Shown one piece after another: positions 1 through 8,900 of a stretch of 47,542 nt of DNA. The position numbers and the translations under genes were made by a program. The stretch covers positions 1-47,542 of the forward strand of contig CADAEK010000022.1 of NCBI GenBank assembly GCA_902786925.1, in the 5' to 3' direction. This DNA is from an uncultured Bacteroidales bacterium (GTDB lineage Bacteria > Bacteroidota > Bacteroidia > Bacteroidales > Bacteroidaceae). How positions within the stretch are numbered: position 1 is the first letter of the stretch; each line of letters begins with the position of its first letter. The notes beneath the pieces were generated by a model. The model saw only the letters and a list, made by a program, of their open reading frames with translations. It did not search any database and was not told the DNA's origin.

Positions 1-678
1 ACAAGTAGTAGCGGTGGCATATTTCATACAAGTATTGCGAAACCATGTATGTGCGGAGGATGTCAGAAGTCCTGGGTGAGCAGCCTTCAAGTTCGGGCAA
101 GCCTGCATTCATCTGGCGTACCAAGTCATCCAGCTTTGCGACTTGTACATCTCTCCAGTTCAACAGCGAGTCGGGATGTGCCACATGGGGTTCGCTTTGC
201 AGGGGCATGAGGTACTTGTACATGACAGGAAAGAACAACTTACTCGCCTCAGCACTGACTCCCTTACCACTCAATGTGACATTGTCGCCTGGTCTCTGCA
301 TGGGTTTCGTAGCGTCATACGTCAACTCGACTGTGTCCCTAGGACAGGCATACACGCCTGCCAACGGATAGACGAGTATAAACATAGGATAAGGTACGTG
401 GATATTGAGCGAAAATGTGCCGTCTTCCTCGACTTTGAATCACGCATGATGACATTGACGCTGTTGTTCAGTCGTTTCAACTGTGCTGAGTCGTCCACTA
501 TCACATGGCCCTTAATCACCACTTCACCACCGTGCATACGGTATTCGCCCCATTCTGAACTGGGATAATTCAACAGTTGTGGCACCTCTTGTGCCTTTAC
601 TCTCTTCGATTTCTTTTGTGCCTCCATGCAGACAGGGGCAAGAACCAAAGCAAGGAGTATCGTGATAATAGTTTTCAT
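1..678 (-). pseudogene. Secreted protein, frameshifted and cut by the window edge
   Basis: The reading frame starts at ATG 678-676 with a clear Sec signal peptide (MKTIITILLALVLAP, probable cleavage after MEA). It runs about 80 residues to the acidic stretch near 432, then falls out of frame and would stop at 322. From about 432 down to position 1 the neighbouring frame is open without a stop and reads as a normal protein: EEDGTFSLNIHV at the join, later LPELEGCSPRTSDILRTYM. A single missing base near 428-432 explains both halves. The style (signal peptide, beta-rich N-terminal domain, later helices) resembles Bacteroidales TlpA/redoxin proteins with a DUF4369-like N-terminus, but the thioredoxin part would lie outside the window, so this is a guess. 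It could be a true pseudogene or a sequencing error. The C-terminus is missing. Confidence 0.7.
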
Positions 679-765
679 GTTTATGTTCTTTTTCTGTTCA
701 TACCTTGCACGTGGCAATATCATGCCAAACAATAAACCACAGATCCCTTTTCCACTATCGAATCG

Positions 766-773
766 CAAAGGTA
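766..773 (-). promoter_or_regulatory. Bacteroidota -7 promoter box of the frameshifted secreted-protein gene
   Basis: The minus strand reads TACCTTTG, a perfect TAnnTTTG box, with a TTTC element about 19 bp upstream. It would give a leader of roughly 80 nt before the ATG at 678. Confidence 0.5.
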
Positions 774-1180
774 CACCCTTTCCACATCATCCGAAATACC
801 GTCAATATGATATTCTTGCGCCACATAAATAGTACGGTCTCAGGCTTTGTTCACACTGCTCCCAAGAGTGATGTATCCCCGGCTCCTCTCACCTTTCGTT
901 TCCAAGCTTTTTCATTTGTCAGTCTTGTGTGATAGAAGTCCTTGATATACTTTCTGAATATGGACCTGTAATGTATAGGTAATTTGGTAAAATAGGAACA
1001 CTCAATCCCACGCCTATTGCCCTTTTTATCTAATACTTTGCCAAACGTTGCAAATGTACACAAAAGGAGAATACGAACAAAATAAACACAAAACAAACAT
1101 ATCCGTTTAACTTTATTTAACCAATTGCGAATTATATTTGTTTGCCTGCATATCCCGAGCATCATGAAGCATGATTCTAC
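774..1180. other. Non-coding stretch
   Basis: No convincing gene is present. A minus-strand open frame at 851-1165 has no signal peptide, motif or normal start region and looks accidental. A TACATTTG box on the minus strand at 1051-1058 could be a promoter, but nothing recognisable follows it. Confidence 0.4.
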
Positions 1181-1213
1181 CTTACCACTATCTTACCACT
1201 ATCTTACCACTAC
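1181..1213. repeat. 11-bp tandem repeat, three copies
   Basis: The unit CTTACCACTAT occurs three times head to tail at 1181, 1192 and 1203; the last copy differs in its final base. It sits six bases before a second array that also has an 11-bp period. Confidence 0.9.
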
Positions 1214-1218
1214 GAACA

Positions 1219-1327
1219 CAAGGAGCACTAAAGGAAGAGTAAAGGAGCACTAAAGGAAGAGTAAAGGAGCACTAAAGGAAGAGTAAAGGAACACTAAAGG
1301 AAGAGTAAGGGACACTAAAGGAGGACT
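1219..1327. repeat. 22-bp tandem array built of two 11-bp half units
   Basis: About ten 11-bp half units alternate between AAAGGAGCACT and AAAGGAAGAGT, giving a 22-bp period. The last units are degenerate (one is 10 bp, one ends GGACT). The array lies between the tRNA-His terminator and the non-coding stretch, and contains no gene. Confidence 0.9.
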
Positions 1328-1392
1328 CTTGCAAGTACTTTGCCTTTTTCAATATTCGTCAGCATGTGCGGGTGTGGACTGTTTTTTACTAA

Positions 1393-1430
1393 AAAGAGGA
1401 AGCTTGACTTGTGTGTCAAGCTTCCTCTTT
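1393..1430 (-). terminator. Terminator of tRNA-His
   Basis: A perfect 16-bp stem (1393-1408 with 1415-1430) closes a 6-nt loop. On the minus strand it lies just after the tRNA and is followed by TTTT-rich sequence, as expected for an intrinsic terminator. Confidence 0.8.
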
Positions 1431-1434
1431 GGAG

Positions 1435-1509
1435 GGTGGAGGGTGGGACTCGAACCCACGACATTCAGAACCACAATCTGACGCTCTAACCAACTGAACT
1501 ACATCCACC
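1435..1509 (-). tRNA. tRNA-His (GTG)
   Basis: The minus strand folds as a tRNA cloverleaf. The anticodon stem TCAGA/TCTGA encloses the loop TTGTGGT, so the anticodon is GTG (His). The T arm is GTGGG-TTCGAGT-CCCAC. An extra 5' G (position -1) faces C73, the identity element of tRNA-His. The CCA end is not encoded. One mismatch is seen in the acceptor stem. A promoter box lies about 30 bp upstream and a strong terminator follows, so it is probably transcribed alone. Confidence 0.95.
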
Positions 1510-1537
1510 ATGTTGGGGTGTTTCCCTTTTGCGAGTG

Positions 1538-1569
1538 CAAAGGTAGGGAGTTTTTTTTGTTTGGCAAAA
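1538..1569 (-). promoter_or_regulatory. Promoter of tRNA-His
   Basis: On the minus strand, TTTG (1566-1569) and TACCTTTG (1538-1545) are 20 bp apart, the typical Bacteroidota -33/-7 arrangement. The -33 element lies next to the terminator of the folD cluster. Confidence 0.65.
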
Positions 1570-1572
1570 TAA

Positions 1573-1617
1573 AAAGCGAAGAATTTTAAGAGAATCTCTC
1601 ATTTTTCCTCGCTTTTA
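1573..1617 (-). terminator. Probable terminator after folD
   Basis: The arms AAAAGCGA (1573-1580) and TCGCTTTT (1610-1617) pair, with further partial pairing inside. On the minus strand the hairpin ends in a T-rich run. It lies about 50 bp downstream of the folD stop. Confidence 0.55.
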
Positions 1618-1663
1618 TGTGTCGTAACCTGTGGTTAAGCCTCAAAAGAGGTTGTATCAGGGG

Positions 1664-2542
1664 TTATTTGTAGAATTCCTTGCGACCTGCACTGAGGGTA
1701 TTCTTCATCAGGGAACAGATGGTCATAGGGCCTACACCCCCTGGTACAGGGGTGATGAAAGAGCACTTGGGCGCCACATTCTCAAAATCGACGTCGCCAT
1801 TCAGGCGGAAACCTGATTTACGAGTGGCATCAGGAACACGTGTGGTGCCCACGTCAACGATGACAGCACCTTCCTTCACCATGTCTGCCGTTACAAAATT
1901 AGGACTACCAATTGCAGCGATGATAATATCTGCTTGCAAGCAATCCTCTTTCAAAGTTTTTGAATGGCTGTGACAAACGGTAACTGTTGCATCGCCATAC
2001 TGTTTCTGCATCATCAGTTGGGCCATAGGTTTGCCTACGATGTTGGAGCGTCCGAGAATGACGCATTTTTTTCCGCTTGTCTCAATGTTGTAACGCTTCA
2101 GCAGAGTGATAATGCCCAGTGGGGTAGCCGAAATGTAGCAAGGGAGCCCAATGGCCATGCGTCCCACGTTGATTGGGTGGAATCCGTCCACGTCCTTGCG
2201 GTAGTCTATGGCTTCAATGATTTTCTGCTCGGAGATGTGCTTGGGAAGAGGAAGCTGTACGATGAAACCATCCACGTCGGCGTCATTATTAAGCTTTTCC
2301 ACTTGCTCCAGGAGAAAATCTTCGGTGATATCCTCTTCAAAGCGGAGGAGGGTAGATGTGAAGCCGCAAGCCTCGCATGCCAAGACCTTATTCTTTACGT
2401 AGGTCTCGCTGCCACCGTCGTGTCCTACAAGAATGGCTGCCAAATGCGGGCGCTTGCCACCAGCATCTACGATTCTCTTTACTTCTTCTGCAATTTCAGC
2501 CTTGATGGCTGTTGCTGTTGCTTTTCCGTCTATCAGTTGCAT
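1664..2542 (-). CDS. folD: Bifunctional methylenetetrahydrofolate dehydrogenase/cyclohydrolase FolD
   Basis: FolD oxidises 5,10-methylene-THF to methenyl-THF with NADP and hydrolyses it to 10-formyl-THF, feeding purine and formyl-Met synthesis in the cytosol. The 292-residue length is normal. Visible signatures are YVKNK (residues 48-52, holding the catalytic Lys), VQLPLPKHI, the DVDGFHP loop, GRSNIVGKP of the Rossmann fold, and the C-terminal [10 protein letters not shown]. It is the last gene of a probable dedA-ffh-folD transcript, 43 bp after the ffh stop. A hairpin with a T run follows. Confidence 0.96.
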   Translation of the reverse strand: MQLIDGKATATAIKAEIAEEVKRIVDAGGKRPHLAAILVGHDGGSETYVKNKVLACEACGFTSTLLRFEEDITEDFLLEQVEKLNNDADVDGFIVQLPLPKHISEQKIIEAIDYRKDVDGFHPINVGRMAIGLPCYISATPLGIITLLKRYNIETSGKKCVILGRSNIVGKPMAQLMMQKQYGDATVTVCHSHSKTLKEDCLQADIIIAAIGSPNFVTADMVKEGAVIVDVGTTRVPDATRKSGFRLNGDVDFENVAPKCSFITPVPGGVGPMTICSLMKNTLSAGRKEFYK

Positions 2543-2585
2543 TGCTTTGTGTTGTTGTGTAAGATGATAAAACTATGCGTTATAA

Positions 2586-3941
2586 TTAGAAGCGTGGCAT
2601 TCCGCCTTTCATTCCTTTCAGACGCTGCATCTGTGCCATTGCCTGCGCCATCTTAGGGCTGGTCATCTGACGCATCATCTTGCGCATCTGCTCAAACTGT
2701 TTCGTGATGCGGTTTACTTCATCAATTGACACGCCTGCGCCTTTGGCAATACGCATTTTGCGTGACATATTGATGCACTCGGGATGCTCACGTTCGTAGG
2801 GAGTCATCGAGCCAATCATGGCTTCTACGGACTTGAAGGCATTGTCATCAATCTCCACATCCTTCAAAGCCTTGCCCACCCCCGGAATCATAGAAGCGAG
2901 GTCTTTGATATTGCCCATCTTCTTGATTTGGTTAATCTGTCCGAGGAAGTCATTATAATCAAACTTGTTCTTCGCAATCTTTTTTTCCAGGCGCTTGGCT
3001 TCCTCTTCGTCGAATTGCTGTTGGGCGCGCTCCACAAACGATACGATGTCGCCCATGCCCAGAATGCGGTCTGCCATGCGGTCGGGGTGGAACACGTCAA
3101 AGGCTTCCATCTTCTCGCCTGTTCCCACAAACTTGATGGGTTTTGTCACTACGGTACGAATGGAAAGGGCAGCACCGCCACGTGTGTCACCGTCTAGCTT
3201 TGTGAGGATTACGCCGTCTATATCTAGACGCTCATTGAAGGTCTTTGCTGTGTTGACAGCGTCCTGACCGGTCATCGCGTCCACCACGAGCAAAGTTTCA
3301 TTCGGATTGACGGCATTTTTGATTTGCTCGATTTGCTGCATCAGCTCTTCGTCAATCGACTGGCGTCCAGCTGTGTCGACAATCACTACGTCATACCCCT
3401 TTGCTTTTGCCTCGTTGATGGCATTCTTCGCAACAGCAATTGGGTCTGTGGCACCTTCTTCGAGATAGCAAGGTACTTCCACTTGCTCAGCAAGAACACG
3501 CAATTGCTCCATAGCTGCAGGACGGAAGGTGTCGCACGCAGCCAAGAGTGGTTTCTTGTGATTTTGTGTCTTCAGGCGCAAAGCCAGTTTGCCGGACATA
3601 GTAGTCTTACCTGCACCATTCAAACCTGCCATCAGAATGACCGTGGGGTGTCCTGTCAAGTTTAGATCTGTTGCCTGTCCACCCATCAGTTGAGCCAATT
3701 CGTCATGTACGATCTTGACCATCATCTGACCAGGCTTCACGGCTGTCAGCACATTCTGTCCCAGCGCCTTCTGCTTCACTGTATCCGTGAAGGTTTTGGC
3801 CACCTTGTAGTTTACGTCTGCTTCAAGAAGAGCCTTGCGCACGTCCTTCAGCGTCTCTGCTACATTGATTTCGGTGATTTTGCCTTCACCTTTAAGTATT
3901 TTGAAAGACCTTTCAAGTCTTTCGCTCAAATTTTCAAACAT
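2586..3941 (-). CDS. ffh: Signal recognition particle GTPase Ffh
   Basis: Ffh binds signal sequences on the ribosome together with SRP RNA and docks with FtsY for membrane targeting. The NG domain shows GLNGAGKT (106-113), DTFRPAA (137-143), DTAGRQ (189-194) and TKLDGDTRGG (247-256). The methionine-rich M domain with RMRIAKG-type signature follows, ending in a Met/Lys-rich tail. At 451 residues it is full length. It begins 28 bp after the dedA stop, so it is probably co-transcribed with it. The gene for its RNA partner lies less than 1 kb away on the other strand. Confidence 0.97.
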   Translation of the reverse strand: MFENLSERLERSFKILKGEGKITEINVAETLKDVRKALLEADVNYKVAKTFTDTVKQKALGQNVLTAVKPGQMMVKIVHDELAQLMGGQATDLNLTGHPTVILMAGLNGAGKTTMSGKLALRLKTQNHKKPLLAACDTFRPAAMEQLRVLAEQVEVPCYLEEGATDPIAVAKNAINEAKAKGYDVVIVDTAGRQSIDEELMQQIEQIKNAVNPNETLLVVDAMTGQDAVNTAKTFNERLDIDGVILTKLDGDTRGGAALSIRTVVTKPIKFVGTGEKMEAFDVFHPDRMADRILGMGDIVSFVERAQQQFDEEEAKRLEKKIAKNKFDYNDFLGQINQIKKMGNIKDLASMIPGVGKALKDVEIDDNAFKSVEAMIGSMTPYEREHPECINMSRKMRIAKGAGVSIDEVNRITKQFEQMRKMMRQMTSPKMAQAMAQMQRLKGMKGGMPRF

Positions 3942-3969
3942 ATATATAGTCTAATAAAAATTTCAATTA

Positions 3970-4602
3970 TTATTTACGTACTCCTTTATATATAAGGAAT
4001 GCAATGATGGCTGCCACAACAATGATAGCAGACACTCCGATGATATGTGAATAGTGTGCAATGATGCTGATGAGCTCTTGCTTAGGCATCGTGCTGTGGA
4101 AGGCTGCGCCTATAGCTACAAGAATGGTGTTCCAAACACCTGCGCCCAAACATGTGTAGAGGCAGAATGATACCAAATTCATTTTCGCTAAACCGGCTGG
4201 AATACTGATAAGCTGGCGGATAGCCGGTATCATGCGCCCAATCAAGGTGGAAATAGCACCGCGTTTGTCAAAATATGCTTCCGCTTTCTCTACCTTCGCT
4301 GCATCAATCAAGCACATGTGACCCCAACGGCTGTTAGCAAAAGCATATACGATGGGGCGTCCGAGAGAGTAGGCGAGCCCATAATTCACTAATGCGCCAA
4401 TCAATGCACCTAGCGTACCGCACAGAATAATCAGTGGGTAGGACATTTCTCCGGTCTCAGCCGCCATATATGCCGCAGGAATCATGACAACTTCTGAAGG
4501 GAAGGGTATAAATGAGCTCTCAATGGCCATAAACAGAATGACCCAACCATAATTCAGGTTGTCTAATGCTCCGTTCGTGAGATGAAGGATTATTTCTTCC
4601 AT
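3970..4602 (-). CDS. DedA family membrane protein
   Basis: This is a multi-spanning inner-membrane protein of 210 residues. DedA (SNARE-associated/VTT) proteins move phospholipids or undecaprenyl phosphate across the membrane; which substrate applies here cannot be told. Family signatures are the acidic pair in ESSFIPFPSE (residues 28-37) and GRMIPAIRQLISIPAG in the second half, the re-entrant loop region. Hydrophobic segments follow at both ends. It heads the dedA-ffh-folD cluster. A TACCTTTG promoter box sits only 9-16 bp upstream of the ATG, so the leader is a few nucleotides at most. Confidence 0.9.
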   Translation of the reverse strand: MEEIILHLTNGALDNLNYGWVILFMAIESSFIPFPSEVVMIPAAYMAAETGEMSYPLIILCGTLGALIGALVNYGLAYSLGRPIVYAFANSRWGHMCLIDAAKVEKAEAYFDKRGAISTLIGRMIPAIRQLISIPAGLAKMNLVSFCLYTCLGAGVWNTILVAIGAAFHSTMPKQELISIIAHYSHIIGVSAIIVVAAIIAFLIYKGVRK

Positions 4603-4610
4603 AATGAGTG

Positions 4611-4618
4611 CAAAGGTA
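4611..4618 (-). promoter_or_regulatory. -7 promoter box of dedA-ffh-folD
   Basis: The minus strand reads TACCTTTG directly before the dedA ATG (4602-4600). With transcription starting about 5 nt downstream, the mRNA would be almost leaderless. Confidence 0.6.
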
Positions 4619-4733
4619 CGAAATTCAAGCGAAAACAGAAGAGTGAAAAGTGAAAAATATGAGTTTATTTTGGTGCGTAAGCGTGGTGTATCAGATTTTT
4701 TTTGCTTTCAGCCATTATTTTTTGCCTAAAAGT

Positions 4734-4764
4734 TTTGTTTATTCGCAAGAACTTCCTACCTTTG
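4734..4764 (+). promoter_or_regulatory. Promoter of the SRP RNA-tRNA-Thr unit
   Basis: TTTG (4734-4737) and TACCTTTG (4757-4764) are separated by 19 bp, matching the Bacteroidota consensus exactly. Transcription would start near 4770. Confidence 0.75.
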
Positions 4765-4769
4765 CACCC

Positions 4770-4882
4770 GCTTAACGAAATGGGTAAGTCCTATACGGCC
4801 AGCTCCCTTGGAATTCCCCCAGGGCTTGACCGCAGCAAGGGTACTCGGTTGTAGCGGCGCGATGTAGTTCGCTTACCCACCC
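4770..4882 (+). ncRNA. ffs: Bacterial small SRP RNA (4.5S RNA)
   Basis: The RNA partner of Ffh. The ends pair (GGGTAAG 4782-4788 with CTTACCC 4872-4878). The 3' part GCGATGTAGTTCGC resembles the E. coli 4.5S 3' segment GGGATGTAGCTGGC. The apical part has CCAGG, then UGAC (a URRC-type tetraloop rather than GGAA), then AGCA, which matches the conserved internal loop that binds the Ffh M domain. The exact 5' end is inferred from the promoter; the 3' end is probably set by tRNA processing, because tRNA-Thr begins at the next base. Confidence 0.85.
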
Positions 4883-4956
4883 GCCTCTTTAGCTCAGTTG
4901 GCCAGAGCACGTGATTTGTAATCTCGGGGTCGTTGGTTCGAATCCGACAAGAGGCT
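4883..4956 (+). tRNA. tRNA-Thr (TGT)
   Basis: Acceptor stem GCCTCTT pairs with AAGAGGC. The anticodon loop TTTGTAA gives anticodon TGT (Thr, ACA codons); the anticodon stem has one central T-T mismatch. The T arm GTTGGTTCGAATCCGAC is standard. CCA is not encoded. No promoter of its own is visible, and it follows the SRP RNA directly, so both probably come from one precursor. Confidence 0.93.
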
Positions 4957-4980
4957 CAAGAATTCATCACTTGATGGATG

Positions 4981-5016
4981 AAAGGGAGAAAGCAGAGTGC
5001 TTTCTCCCTTTTTTAT
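4981..5016 (+). terminator. Terminator of the SRP RNA-tRNA-Thr unit
   Basis: A 14-bp perfect stem (4981-4994 with 4998-5011) has a 3-nt loop and leads into TTTTTT. It is a classical intrinsic terminator. Confidence 0.9.
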
Positions 5017-5127
5017 TTATACGGCAGCCTGCCTACGGACGAATGATTTTGTCTCTATTTCGGAAACTGCCATACGGTGCATTCGAATGAAGGGTTGCAA
5101 ACAAATTGTTTAAATATTATCTTTATT

Positions 5128-5691
5128 ATGGAGCAACAAAAAGACATTCAACCTTGGGAGACCGTGAGCACGGAGTATCTTATCCGTCGCCCTTGGCTCA
5201 CAGCGCGTCGCGATGTGCTGCGCATGCCAGACGGAACAATTGTCCCTGAATATTATGTCCTTGAATATCCTACGTGGATAAATATTATAGCCGTTACAAC
5301 GGATGGGCAATTTGTGCTCGTGCGGCAGTATCGGCATGGGCTTGGAATCGTGGAGTATGAACTCTGTGCTGGTGTGATGGATCCATCCGACGCTTCACCT
5401 CTTGATGCTGCCAAACGTGAACTTCTTGAGGAGACTGGCTATGCTGGAGGAACATGGACTGAATACATGACACTTTCTGCCAATCCTGGCTCGCAGAACA
5501 ATCTCTCCCATACCTTTATCGCCCAAGGCGTGGAGCGCGTTTCTGGTCAGCATCTTGACGAGACAGAAGAACTCACAGTCCATCTATTCAACCGAGAGCA
5601 GCTTCTCGAGTTGCTTCGTACCGATCAACTCAAACAGGCTCTTATGGTTGCTCCTCTTTGGCGATATATTGCAGAGAACAGCTTGTTGTGA
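5128..5691 (+). CDS. Nudix hydrolase, ADP-ribose pyrophosphatase-like
   Basis: This cytosolic enzyme of about 187 residues probably cleaves a nucleoside diphosphate linked to another moiety, ADP-ribose being the best guess from overall layout (N-terminal strand domain, then FVLVRQYRHG and the Nudix box). The catalytic core RELLEETGY of the Nudix box is intact. The front half is unusual: AGVMDPSDASPLDAAK has Asp/Ala where a Glu is usual and one extra residue. The start at 5128 (MEQQKD) is preferred; an upstream in-frame ATG at 5077 would add an unlike-family leader. It stands alone between two terminators. Confidence 0.88.
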   Translation: MEQQKDIQPWETVSTEYLIRRPWLTARRDVLRMPDGTIVPEYYVLEYPTWINIIAVTTDGQFVLVRQYRHGLGIVEYELCAGVMDPSDASPLDAAKRELLEETGYAGGTWTEYMTLSANPGSQNNLSHTFIAQGVERVSGQHLDETEELTVHLFNREQLLELLRTDQLKQALMVAPLWRYIAENSLL

Positions 5692-5840
5692 CTGTTATGT
5701 AATGTGGGGATACGCATAATCGTACTTGCTCCAATTCTTGAACTTGATAATAGGAATGATTAGAAATACAATGACATATGATTCCTTGAATACTGATTCA
5801 TTATCGTATAAGGAATAAGATTCAAGGCAGGAGGTTGAAT

Positions 5841-5894
5841 CATAAACAAACGGGCACTCTACGCATTGTTGCGCAGAGTGCCCGTTTGTTTATG
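5841..5894 (+). terminator. Long hairpin downstream of the Nudix gene
   Basis: A perfect 20-bp inverted repeat (5841-5860 with 5875-5894) has a loop that can itself form a 4-bp stem. It lies about 150 bp after the Nudix stop. The U tract is weak, so it may act by structure or in both directions. Confidence 0.6.
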
Positions 5895-5897
5895 ATA

Positions 5898-5934
5898 GTC
5901 GAGGTCTGCATATCTTGTATATGCAGACCTCGAC
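5898..5934 (-). terminator. Hairpin downstream of secA
   Basis: A perfect 16-bp inverted repeat (5898-5913 with 5919-5934) has a 5-nt loop and lies 23 bp beyond the secA stop. Together with the previous hairpin it separates two convergent genes. Confidence 0.65.
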
Positions 5935-5957
5935 TTGTTTTATAGGGGATATAGGCT

Positions 5958-8900
5958 TTATCCTATACGTCCGTGGCAGTTCTTGTATTTTTTGCCGCTC
6001 CCGCAAGGACAGGGATCATTACGGCCAACTTTTGGACCATTGTTCACGATAGGAGCGATAGGCTGACGTGCGCGAGTGTCTGTTTGTGCGGCTTGGGCCA
6101 ATTGACGCTGTGTCTCCGATGGCTCGTCTAGATTCTGGTGGCTCTCTGTGAGACGTTGCTTGGGCTCATCCATCGTTGACGCTGGTGCCTGCTGAACATC
6201 GCGTTCTTCGGTGACCGGAATAGAGCAGCGCATGAGTACAGAGATGGTGCCATCATTAATTTCGTTGACCATCGTGTCGAAGAGATTGACTGATTCCAAT
6301 TTAAAGATGAGGAGCGGGTCTTTCTGCTCGTAAGATGCATTCTGTACTGATTGCTTCAATTCATCGAGAGCACGGAGGTTTTCTTTCCATGCATCGTCAA
6401 TTGTGTGGAGCAGAATCGCTTTCTCAAAGGCGACAAGGATGGAGTTGCCTTGGGTTTCGTAGGCTTCCTTAAGTGGAATGCTGATTTGGTAGATACGGCG
6501 GCCATCCGTGATGGGCACGAGTATGTTTTCATACATATCGCCTTTGGATTCGTACACGTCTTTGATGACGGGGTAGGCTACTGATGCAAGGCGGGCACTG
6601 CGCTTCTTGAAGGAGTCGATGACGATGTCGAATGCTTCGTCCTCCAGTTCATGGCGGCTCTTAGCCTCGAATGTCTCCATATCGAATGGAATATCCATGG
6701 CGAAGATACGCAAGAAATCTTCCTTACAGCTTTCATAGTCACCATTATTGAGAATGTGAACCACGCGGTCCCATATCATGTTGGCGATGTCCATGCCAAT
6801 GCGTTCTCCCATGAGGGCATGACGGCGGCGCTCGTAGATGACTTTGCGCTGTTTGTTCATCACATCGTCATATTCAAGGAGGCGCTTGCGGATACCGAAG
6901 TTGTTTTCCTCCACTTTCTTTTGGGCGCGTTCGATAGATTGATTGATCATCTTGTGCTCAATCATTTCTCCTTCTTCAAATCCGAGACGGTCCATGATCT
7001 TGGAGATGCGGTCGCTGGCGAAGAGACGCATGAGCTTGTCTTCGAGAGATACATAGAACACAGATGAACCTGGGTCTCCTTGACGTCCAGAACGTCCACG
7101 CAACTGACGGTCAACGCGGCGGCTCTCATGGCGTTCTGTACCAATAATGGCCAAACCGCCTGCTGCTTTCACCTCGTCGGAGAGCTTAATGTCTGTACCA
7201 CGACCTGCCATGTTGGTGGCAATTGTCACGGCACCCAGCATCTTTTCTTCTTTAGTACCATCAGGATTGATAACTTCGCCCATGGTGCTTTGACCTGCCA
7301 ATGCCACGATGTCAGCCTCCTTTTGGTGCAGTTTAGCGTTCAGCACTTGGTGTGGTATCTTGCGCATGGAGAGCATGCGTGAGAGCAGTTCTGATATTTC
7401 CACAGAAGTCGTACCTACCAATGTTGGACGTCCGCTATTGCGCATTTTCACGATTTCTTCAATCACAGCGTTGTACTTTTCACGGTTGGTCTTGTACACG
7501 CGGTCATTCATGTCAATACGTGCAATGGGGCGGTTGGTTGGAATTTCCACCACATCCAGTTTGTATATATCCCAGAACTCACCTGCCTCGGTAATGGCAG
7601 TACCCGTCATGCCCGCTAACTTGTGGTACATGCGGAAGTAGTTCTGCAAAGTGATGGTTGCGAAGGTTTGTGTGGCTGCTTCAACTTTCACTCGTTCCTT
7701 GGCTTCTACTGCTTGATGGAGGCCATCGCTCCAACGACGTCCCTCCATGATACGTCCAGTCTGTTCATCGACAATCTTCACTTCGCCATCCATGATGACG
7801 TAGTCGTCGTCTTTCACAAACATGGTGTATGCCTTTAAGAGTTGCTGGATGGTGTGCACACGCTCTGATTTCAAGGCATAATCCTGCATGAGGGCATCCT
7901 TTTTGGCTAGGCGTTCATCTTCATTTTCGAAATGCTCGTTTTCCAGCTCTGAAAGTTGAGATGTAATGTCGGGCAACACGAAGAAGGTGTCATCCTTCAC
8001 GATATTTGCAATGAGTTGGTTGCCCTTATCTGTCATTTCCACAGATTTCATCTTCTCATCTACGACGAAGAAGAGTGGCTCAATGGCTTCAGGCATACGG
8101 CGGTTATTGTTCTCCATGTAGATTTCCTCCGTCTGGAGCAAACCTGTTTTGATGCCTGGCTGTGAGAGGTATTTGATGAGTGCATTATTCTTTGGCAAAC
8201 TCTTGTAGGCACGGAAGAGTGAAAGGAAACCTGCAGTCACATCGTCTTTGTTGTCTGACTCAATGAGTTTCTTAGCTTCGGTGAGATAGTTCTGTGCCAG
8301 TCGGCGTTGTGCTTCCACAAGCTGCTCCACAATAGGGCAATACTCCTCAAACATCTGCACATCTCCTTTAGGAATAGGACCGGAGATGATGAGTGGGGTA
8401 CGGGCATCATCAATAAGCACTGAGTCTACCTCATCGACGATGGCATAGTTGTGGATGCGCTGCACGAGGTCCTTGGGAGCCATCGCCATGTTGTCACGCA
8501 GATAGTCAAAGCCGAACTCGTTGTTGGTTCCGAACGTGATATCAGCTTGATAGGCCTTACGGCGTTCTTCTGAGTTTGGCTGATGCTTGTCAATGCAATC
8601 AACGCTCAATCCGTGGAACATGTAGAGAGGACCCATCCACTCGGAGTCACGCTTAGCGAGGTAGTCATTGACTGTCACCACGTGCACACCATTTCGTGAG
8701 AGGGCGTTGAGGAACACTGGCAGGGTAGCCACAAGGGTTTTACCTTCACCGGTAGCCATCTCGGCAATCTTGCCTTGGTGCAGCACGATGCCGCCGAAGA
8801 GCTGCACGTTGTAGTGAATCATGTTCCATGTCATCTCGTTGCCACCTGCAACCCAATGGTTGTGCCAGATGGCCTTGTCTCCTTCGATATCGACAAAGTC

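Noticed and set aside
851..1165. 104-codon minus-strand open frame in the non-coding stretch
   Set aside because: Its only promoter-like box lies inside it, there is no motif or signal peptide, and base composition matches intergenic DNA.
1219..1327. Tandem array as a CRISPR
   Set aside because: Units are contiguous 11/22 bp without unique spacers, and no cas gene is near.
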